Positions 56,545-64,000 of a DNA stretch of 64,000 bases are shown in pieces (positions within the stretch are counted from its first letter, which is position 1; every line of letters begins with the position of its first letter). The DNA lies in contig NC_061118.1 in assembly GCF_002878395.1 (NCBI RefSeq), positions 4,808,363-4,872,362 on the forward strand. Reading direction: 5' to 3'. This DNA comes from Capsicum annuum. Its lineage: Eukaryota > Streptophyta > Magnoliopsida > Solanales > Solanaceae. A program made the translations under genes and the position numbers. Under the pieces are notes generated by a model. That model ran no database searches and was not told where the DNA came from. It saw nothing but the letters and a program-made list of their open reading frames with translations.

Positions 56545-56950
56545 TCTCAACATATTATCATCCATTTTGATAATATTATTCTTGAAGAATAAATTTAAAA
56601 CATAAATGGTTCCAAACCAATTATTTTTCCTCAAATCCAACAATAACTATATTATTAGTATCAAAAGACAGATAACATAAGGAATTACTAACCTTGAAAT
56701 TACCTTTAAATTTATAATCTCACCTTGTTTAGCAGAGTCTCGTGTTGATAACGTGTTATTAAATAACTAAGAATAAAGAAGAAGAGTTGAGAGAGAATAG
56801 ATCAACTAGATTTTGATAGATCTTATCTATATAGACATTCAATATAATGTAAATACATCTATAACATATGTATTAAATTTAAACAAATAAATCCAAGACT
56901 TTTTATTAAGTTTTTGTTTTAGGCTAATTTCCTGCTTTTATAAAGCAAAA
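56503..56950 (-). repeat. Inverted copy of 48391-48636 plus 49861-50060, with short LTR copy 3
   Basis: Contains the 113-bp LTR-like repeat on the minus strand (56754-56866) and the uninserted target of the 1.2 kb element at about 56705-56725. Confidence 0.8.
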
Positions 56951-58944
56951 AATTTAATAGCTTGTTTGGTTGAAGTGATAAGGAAAAATACTTAAATAGT
57001 ATAAAATCTCTCATAAATATAGAAATTACAAATTTAACTCATGAAACCATGATTTGTCCAACTTACTCAAATTTATTAATTTATATCATTTAAAAATGAA
57101 TTAGGCTGATAAGTAGTACAAATTAACCCATAAAAAAATTGTCTTAATATTTTTTTGGAGATTATAAAATATATATAGCTAAAATAAAAAAATAATTTTA
57201 TTAATTCGTCACAGAATTATAAAAGGACAAATAAAAAAAAATTATAACTTAATAAGAATTTATTTCTGTCCAACACATGCATGCCATTTAGTCAAAATAA
57301 AGCAATTTAATTTCTTTGGCCCAACATTATTTTAGTGAAATTGCCAACATTTCTCTGGTTGCGTGATTATGAAATGTCTCATTATAATCACTTTTAGTAG
57401 TTTGATTAATATGATTAACTGACTATATTTATGTAATGTTAAAATTGGTTCCCAGCTAATCAAGCACAAACCTCCATTCACCCATGTGCTTCATTTTGGG
57501 ATATTTTCAAAAATATACCATTTGAAAAAAAATAATTATATTATTAGCTCGTCTCATGGGTTTACCTAGTGCGATTTACATCTCCTGTGTGATTTACGAG
57601 CGATTGCACAACGAGCGATTTACCAAGTGCGCACAAAGTGCTCACCACAGAGTGCTCACCCAAAGGGCAGAGGCTGTGGCAGAGGTTGTAGCGGCTTCGG
57701 GTTATCCTGAAATTTCCAAAAAAAAAAAAAATATTATGCAAGTTTATATAATATTATGAATTTACAGTATACAAATCTCTCTCTCTTTATATATATATAT
57801 ATATATAAGTTTAGCCGGACGTACCTCGCACATGTAACGTTTGATTATTTAAAATTAAATGATTTTATCTATTGCAGAGATTTTAATGAAGTGTAAAAGT
57901 TTAAATCACTTTTAAAAGACTCTTCACAATTTAATATAATAACGTAAACATAAACATACTTTTTACTGTAAGAACATATATATTTTGCATCATCACTTTT
58001 ACGTTTTGTCATGCAGTACCTCCTTCCCTTGCTGCTAGAGGCTAAGAGAGACGCATCAATTTGAATCATATTTGTGGTATGATTATTTTTCTTTTTTATT
58101 TCTATATTTAAAATTCTTCCTTTGTTTTAAAGTCAAATCTTTACAAATTCATTGTTATTACGTACTTAAAACTTTTAAACATTTGGTACTTTTTGAATTT
58201 TTCTTATTTTAACGTTTTTATATTTATTTCTAGATTTTTCAAATCTTCTTTAAATCAAATTTAGGTGATTTAGAATTCTAAAATTAATGAAAAAAATATT
58301 AGTGGTCATTAATTCTGATGACTTCTAATAAGGAAAGGTTTTACCATAAATATATTTAATTAATTTTCAACTCTTAAATATTAGGAAAAATAGTGAAAGA
58401 TTTTACCATAAATTTATTTAATTAATTTTCAACTTTTAAATATAAATATTAGAAAAAAAATAGTGAAAATACGATTTTGTCTAAAGCAAAGACTTTTAAT
58501 AAAGGACAAAAAGTTCAAATTACATTTTTAAGGCCTTTTACACTTTTAATATATTATTATTATTATACATTATAGATAGATTATAGCTATAAATCATAGA
58601 TATAGATTATAGATTATAGATTAAGATTATAGATTATATATATAAACGTGCATAATGTATAAGAGGTGATCATATATACTTTTACGTTGACATCTTATAC
58701 ATAATTATACACACATTTAAATATCAATTCATATAGGCAAATAACCTTCCCTCTTTACTAGGTTCCTCTTTTTTCCCCTATTTATTTGTGTCACCTTGAC
58801 ATAATAACCCTTTTTATAAATCCAAAAAAAACTTATTGCTTCATCAAGGTAACTGTTGGAGTTTTATTTGTTTACAGTGGGTAAATTATATATTAGTTGT
58901 ATATATTTATTTATTTTTTAAAAAATAATTACTTATTTGACAAA
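56951..58944. other. AT-rich intergenic region
   Basis: No gene or element I can name. It includes a GC-richer block (57545-57715) with repeated GCGATTTA and AGTGCTCACC motifs, a (CT)n(AT)n run near 57777-57807 and a TATAGATTA simple repeat (58570-58645). Confidence 0.5.
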
Positions 58945-59069
58945 GCGTGGTGTTAAACAGTGCAACATCCACATTATATCTCTATATAAGTACATGCATG
59001 TGTGAAGAAAATATTGAGCAATAAGGTGAAGAAAAAGCATATATATATATATTAGCATTATTATTCAAA
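58945..59069 (+). promoter_or_regulatory. Likely ancestral SABATH promoter and 5' UTR
   Basis: TATATAA at 58983-58989 lies about 80 bases before the exon 1 ATG. The block GTTAAACAGTGCAACATCCA through AATAAGGTGAAGAA matches 28200-28320 before copy 1. Confidence 0.6.
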
Positions 59070-59615
59070 ATGACAACATCTTTCCCTATGAATGCTGGTG
59101 ATGGTCCTTATAGCTACTTCAAAAACTCCCATTTGCAGGTATTAATTAATTAATATGTTAATTAGTGCCACTTAAGTATTTAGTAGATATCTTCTGATTG
59201 ACCTTACCTAGGTTAAACTCTATTTTGTAATTGCATGCAGAGAGAAGTGTTAGATAATTCAAAGGAAATGGTGAGAGATGCAATTACTCGAAAGCTTGAC
59301 ATCAAAAAAATCATGTTATCTTCTTCAAACACATTATGTATTGCAGATTTTGGATGTTCAGTTGGACCAAACACTTTCATTGCAATGCAACATGTTGTAC
59401 AATCTCTAAAAGAAAAATACCATAATACCAATATTCTTGAATTCCAAGTATTTTTAAATGATTTCAACGCCCTCTTTCGATCACTACCCATCGACCGATC
59501 CTACTATGCACTCGGAGTTCCATGAACATTCCATGGTAAATTATTTCCATCGCGATCGATACATTTTGCACATTGTTCTACTGCCATACATTTTTTTTGT
59601 CAAGAAGACTACTCA

Positions 59616-59735
59616 GGATGCGATCATACCAACACTAACGCATTGGATCCCATTAGAATTTCGAAGCTAAGCGTGCTTGAGCGAGAGTAGTGTTAGAATG
59701 GGAGACTCCCTGGAAAGTCCTCGTGTTGCATCCCT
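59616..59735 (+). rRNA. 5S rRNA-like segment (part of the chimeric SINE, not a 5S locus)
   Basis: 120 bases, the usual 5S length. The internal promoter regions are recognisable (AAGCGTGCTTGAGCGAGAG; GAATGGGAGACTCCCTGGAA) with substitutions against typical plant 5S. As it sits in a SINE with its own target duplication it is a retrotransposed copy. Confidence 0.85.
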
Positions 59736-59900
59736 TCTTTGAAAGAGAGTCTTGGAGTAGCTGGTAAAGTCACGGGTTCAAGACTTGAAAACAGCCTCCG
59801 ACAGAAATACAAGGTAAGACTGCGTAGAATACACCCTTGTGGGTGGGACCCTTTTTCTAACCCTGCGTATTGCGGAAGCTTTAGTGCACCGAACTGACCT
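59616..59900 (+). mobile_element. Chimeric SINE: full-length 5S rRNA head joined to a TS-like tRNA-derived body
   Basis: Bounded by perfect 9-bp duplications GACTACTCA (59607-59615, 59901-59909), which show it moved as one unit. The first 120 bases match plant 5S rRNA from its first nucleotide (GGATGCGATCATACC) to its end (GTCCTCGTGTTGCATCCCT). After a short link comes a SINE body with CTTGGAGTAGCTGGTAAAG, a B-box-like GGGTTCAAGAC, AACAGCCTCC, GCGGAAGCTTTAGTGCACC and an end at GACCT. The tRNA head lacks about 24 bases between the A-box and B-box regions. No poly(A) or TTG tail is left. Confidence 0.88.
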
Positions 59901-60051
59901 GACTACTCAAGTGAGAGGACCAAAGTAGGTATATTTTATATCTTAGGTCCTAATAACTATGGATTGAAGGGAGGGTGTCAAAGTGTCAAACCTTACATCT
60001 AAATGTGTTTGTGATACCCAAAGAAATAGTAACTAAAGATAACCATAAAGT

Positions 60052-60215
60052 AACCAACATGGTACAGCGGATGGGGCTGCTCCACCCTTAACCAAAGGTC
60101 GATGGTTCGATCCTGGATATGGAGAAAAACTCTATTGGGAGCTCTACCCCCAAATGGGCCCCTACCCGGCACGAATACGAATTAGTCAGGTAGTTGTGAC
60201 AAGTGCAAAAAGGTG
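60052..60215 (+). mobile_element. Second tRNA-derived SINE
   Basis: A tRNA-like head (TGGTACAGCGGATGGGGC; B box GGTTCGATCC at 60104-60113) is followed by CCCAAATGGGCCCCTACCCG and AATTAGTCAGG, a body known from Solanaceae SINEs. I could not find clear target duplications, and it is not a tRNA gene. Confidence 0.7.
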
Positions 60216-61211
60216 TTAAATTGTACTAATAGAAAGGAAAATAATATCTCCAATAATTTACTATACAAATTTTGTCCACAATACCAATTAATTATTTGAT
60301 TGAAATCATCTTTTGTTAGGACATACAATCAATCAATTTTCACTCATATTTTCATTTTTTATTTTCGTGTGCGTGCTTATATAGGGTCGAAACTTCATTA
60401 ATGAGATCATATTGAGTATATTTTTGTATATAAAGCGATATATCAAGTTATCTTTATTGTTGCAACACATATGACATTTTTTCAAAGTTAAAATTTTCAT
60501 TTTGGATGTTGGCCGTTTTTTTATATAGTTGAACTCTATATAAGCTAAAGGTGTCAAACGGGCCGGCCCGAACCGGCCCACTAAAGGAAACCGGACCGGT
60601 TTGACCCGGCCCGGTAAGCCCAAGGGCTTTTAGGGCCCGAGTTTTGGTCCGGTTGGGTTTTGGATTTGGGCCCGGTTAATCCGGACCCAACCCGGTTATG
60701 GCCCGCCGGTTAACCGGCCCGGCCCGGCTCGGATAAGCCCGGTTATTTTTTTATTTATTTTTGTAAGATTTTGGAAAATTGGGCCAAACTAGCCGTTGGA
60801 CCAATGGCTCTAATGGTTAGTTTGGGCCCAAATATTAAAATAAAAGTTTTTTTTATTTAAAATCATTTTTTAACCCCCAAAAAATTTCTATAAATACCCT
60901 ACACTTTCAAATCATTTTCCACACAATTTTTCATTCTCTCAAATCTCATTCTCTCTCAAATCTCATTTCTCAATTCTCAATTCTCAAATATTCTATATAT
61001 TTAATTTCTAAAGTGCTCACTTTAATTTTTTTAATTTTGCGATTACTAAGTACAAGTGGAAGTTTCTAAAGTCGCAACCTTCGGATACTTCCAAAATTTG
61101 GTATTGTCGTTCTATCTCTTACTTTTAATTTTTAATTAGTGTATTAATTATTGAATATTTATTTTTATTACTTTTTGTGTATTTTGAATATTTTTTAGTT
61201 TGATTTATACT

Positions 61212-63648
61212 ATGGATAAATTAAGAAACCTTGGTAAAAGTGTCAAAATTTTTTGTCCTGGAAGCAGTAGTAGTAGCAAAAAGAGAATTACTAGTGGTAG
61301 AGGTACTTCAAGTACTAGATATACCCGTGTGCCTCGCCTCCGGTACCACTTAGTCAACCTTTTGAGGAAGAAATACGTGTAGGTGCTCACGATATGGATT
61401 ATTTAGAAGTTCAAGAAAATTATGGTATAGAAGAAGAAAATGAAGTAGATGCGGTTGATTTAGATGAAGATGATGAAAATATTGGTGAGACACCCAAAGT
61501 AGGAAATGCTAGCGTTAGATCCGAATCGGTTAATCTCCCTCCCCATCCTCCCCGTGCCCCAAGAGTTCGTAAACAAACTAGTGTTGCATGGCAATTTTTT
61601 GAACGTATATCAAATACTGAGATGCAATGCAATAGTTGTCAAAAAATATATAAGCATAAAAGAGGAGGCAAGCAAGGGGTACTGGTATGTTAATGAGACA
61701 TTTAGCTGAAGAACACCAAAGAGAGTTGCACAAGGTGGTGAGGCTATTGGTGGGCCCACACAAACTAGAATGGACCCAACAACCGGTCGCGTAATGAAGA
61801 AGCATAATAAATTGAGGGACCGGGAAGAAATAGCAAAAATGGTAGCTGTAGGTTGTTTGCCTTTTAGTTTTCCTTCTTCTGATGCTTTTATTCATTATAT
61901 TCAAGCAATTTATAATCCTAATTTTAGTGGTATTTTGTAGAAGTACTTGTCGGTCTGATATTTTTAGACTTCATTCACAATATTAGTTTTATTTATCTAC
62001 ATTATTAAAAATATTCAATGTAGAATATCCCTAACTTCTGATCTTGGTCGTGCTATAAATAAAAATGATTATTTAACCGTTACTTGTCACTGGATGGATA
62101 GTAATTTTGTGATGCAAAAACGTATTCTTGCTTTTTTATATGATGAAGATCGTAAACATAATGGACAATTTATTGCTGACTCGATACATAAAGTTGCAGC
62201 ATTTTATGATATCGAAAATAAAATCTTATGTATTGCTTTTGATAATGTTTCTAACAACAAGACAGCTATAACAGAGTTGAAATCGAAGCTATCACTGCCG
62301 TTACCTGAAATTTTTCATATTAAGTGTGCATGTCATATATATAATTTAATTGTAAAAGATGATTTTGAGTTTTTTGAGATTTATATTGAAAAAATCCGTC
62401 TTGCTGTTGGTTTTATACAAGAAAATAATCGTAGATCGAGAATTAAAGAATTTAAAGTTAAATGTCAAGAAAATGGACTTGCACCGATATTGATGCCTAA
62501 GGAAATTGATATTAGATGGAATTCTACATATGATTTTTTAAAAACTTGTTATAAATATAGAGTTCCTATTACATTAGTTTTTAATCAACATTGTGGTTCA
62601 TTTGTTGATTCTGCCAATTGCATGCTACTTGATTCTGATTGGGCAGTAATTAATGATCTTGTTAAGTTTTGAAAAATAATTTATGTAGCTACGGTTGAAT
62701 TTTTCGGTGCTTATTATCCTACTGTCTGTAGTATTTTGGGATGTATAACCGATATTTTTGGTTTGCTCAAAGAATATAAAAATAAAGAAGGTTATGGAAA
62801 TGCTGTTGGTGCCATGTTTACTAAATTTAAAAAATATTTTTTCCCGATTCCCCCTATTTTCTTGGTTGGTGCTATGCTAAATCTGTGCATTAAATACCAT
62901 ACTATGTGCCACTTTAGTACTCTTATTTATCGTAACTTAAAAATAAATACTAATAATGATTCTGAACAAGTACAACCTAATTTGTGGACGGCTACGTCTG
63001 ATGCGAATGCTTACATAGATAAATTATATAACCACTATGTTGATTTAGTTGATTTAGCTGTACCGACACATATCAGTCTAACTGTCGCTCCTCATCCTCC
63101 CGAAGTGCCATCATTTTCTAAAAGGCCGGCACATTATGATTTTCCTGATTCCTTTTATGATTTACCCTGTTGGAACAGTGTTGATGAGGGAGCTTACACA
63201 TCAACTTATCGGGAAGAGCTTAAGTATTATCTTCGGTCGCAGCCAGAGGATCGCAGACGACGGATCAACGCATTGGATTGGTGGAGGAATAATGAATTAC
63301 AATATCCTGTGCTTTCAAGATTAGCTAGAGATATCTTGAATGTTCCAATGTCAACCGTTGCATCAGAGAGCGCCTTTAGTCAGGGACGACAACCGACACT
63401 CATTGGGAAGCAATGCAATGAATGTTTTAGTTTGCCTCAGAGATTGGATTAGAGCAGAAAAAAGAAATCAAGGAATAGAACCGGAGCCGAAGGATGAGCA
63501 GAAACTTGAAGAAATTATGACTTCGCGGCAGAACTCAGCAGAGTCAAGTCAAATGCATGGGTTTGCCCCTATTGACTTTGACTATCCTATGCAAGTTCAT
63601 GTTAATATTAACATGGATGAGTTGGAAAAAATGATGCATAATTTGTAG
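61212..63648 (+). pseudogene. hAT transposase, broken by frameshifts and stops
   Basis: Blocks in order: a Ser-rich N-terminus (61212-61340), an acidic stretch, a BED zinc finger (NTEMQCNSCQKIYKHKRGG at about 61610-61670, then LMRHLAEEHQRE in another frame), then REEIAKMVAVGCLPFSFPSS. The catalytic region (62094-62672) shows CHWMDSNFVMQKRIL, FDNVSNNKTAI, HIKCACHIYNLIV and IRWNSTYDFLKTC. The C-terminal dimerisation region (62736-63452) shows LDWWRNNELQYPVLSRLARD and VASESAFS. Frameshifts lie near 61335, 61680, 61740 and 63400, with a stop at 62670-62672. It would bind the element's ends and cut DNA; this copy cannot. Confidence 0.9.
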
Positions 63649-64000
63649 ATTTTTTATTCATGTAAATTATAAATTTTGGATCATTTTGCAATCAATAAAA
63701 TTCAACATTCATTAATTAACTATCAAGTATTATTAATTTATTATAAGTAGCATATGTTTTGTATATTATTGTATATATCTTCTATACACATGTATATTTA
63801 AAGTATATATTTAATGTATCCAAGTGTATATGTTTTACAAAGTAGTATATAACTATATATATATATACATATTGTAGTATATATAAATGTTTATTCTAGA
63901 ATAGTACATATTTTATTTAAAGTAGTACATATATATTGAATGGTGTGTGTATATCTTCTATAGACGTATATATTTAATGTATACATGTGTATATGTTTTA
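63649..64000. other. AT-rich tail after the hAT transposase
   Basis: Repeated TGTATA/TATATA motifs with GTATATGTTTTA at 63828-63839 and again at the window end. Probably hAT 3' subterminal DNA; no terminus seen. Confidence 0.5.

Larger units (their letters stand above)
59070..59935 (+). pseudogene. SABATH methyltransferase pseudogene, copy 3
   Basis: Exon 1 (59070-59138) encodes MTTSFPMNAGDG then PYSYFKNSHLQ and ends CAG before a GT donor. Exon 2 starts at 59241 with REVLDNSKEMVRD, followed by IADFGCSVGPNTFIAMQHVV and the FNDFN-like block. In FGVPGTF-type sequence the Gly codon GGA is TGA (59523-59525), an early stop. The frame continues beyond it (KLFPSRSIHFAHCSTAIH), then a 5S-tRNA chimeric SINE splits the exon at 59616-59900. 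A few exon bases resume after 59901, then homology ends; exon 3 is absent. Unlike copy 2, the carboxylate-contact Gln is kept. Confidence 0.9.
60545..64000 (+). mobile_element. hAT-superfamily DNA transposon, degenerate (right end outside window or lost)
   Basis: The left end CTAAAGGTGTCAAACGGGCC resembles plant hAT termini and is followed by a strongly GC-rich subterminal block with many CCGGCCC copies (60560-60745). A broken transposase gene follows. No matching right terminus (GGCCCGTTTGACACC) is seen before the window end. Confidence 0.82.

Noticed and set aside
59616..59735. Genuine 5S rRNA gene
   Set aside because: It is enclosed with SINE sequence between target duplications, carries promoter substitutions and has no 5S tandem array around it.
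60052..60125. Possible tRNA gene
   Set aside because: Only a B box is convincing; no full cloverleaf, and the body and tail are those of a SINE.
60333..60623. 96-residue minus-strand frame starting in the hAT terminus
   Set aside because: Crosses the hAT boundary and GC-rich subterminal repeats; accidental.

Overview
The window is plant nuclear DNA, most likely from a Solanaceae genome. I infer this from the TS-like SINEs with (TTG)n tails, the Ogre/Tat-like LTR families, the SABATH gene cluster with typical plant introns, a plastid psbC insert and two 100-N assembly gaps. It is almost all transposable elements, set around four decayed copies of one SABATH (S-adenosylmethionine carboxyl methyltransferase) gene. 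I see no gene that is clearly intact. The best preserved is the copy at 46827-48367 on the minus strand.

Layout. 1-24203 is one large gag-only Ty3/Gypsy element (A), whose 5' LTR runs off the left edge. A second gag-only element (B, 5571-15248) has inserted into A's gag reading frame. 24204-29540 holds two SABATH pseudogenes (24512-27055 and 28325-29538), invaded by MITEs, a short-LTR remnant and a psbC-derived plastid insert. 30140-41362 is a complete B-family element (C, both LTRs) inserted in a TRIM-like repeat. 41363-42470 continues the SABATH flank. 42480-44463 is a diverged A-type LTR. 44464-45605 is the 3' end of a Copia element, with its RNase H region duplicated head to head.

45620-48370 is an inverted copy of the SABATH-plus-flank segment and holds the best-preserved gene. 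48477-50110 contains a short LTR and a 1.2 kb terminal-inverted-repeat element. 50115-55285 is a deleted B-family element (D). 55286-56005 is the 5' end of a Copia element on the minus strand, apparently the other half of the one at 44464-45605. 56006-56950 repeats flank sequences seen elsewhere. 59070-59935 is the fourth SABATH copy, broken by a nonsense codon and by a 5S rRNA-tRNA chimeric SINE. From 60545 to the right edge there is a degenerate hAT transposon.

How the parts relate. The SABATH copies share exon structure (a 69-bp exon 1, then a long exon 2, then exon 3) and flanks, so they descend from local duplications, one of them inverted. Several insertions can be dated relative to each other because an empty site survives in a sister copy. 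The most interesting objects are the 5S/tRNA chimeric SINE with a perfect 9-bp target duplication (59607-59909), the Copia element split between two places on opposite strands, and a recurrent non-coding motif (GAACTACG...GATACGTAGGC) shared by two LTR families with different LTRs.

All boundaries and similarities were read by eye. Nothing was aligned by software.
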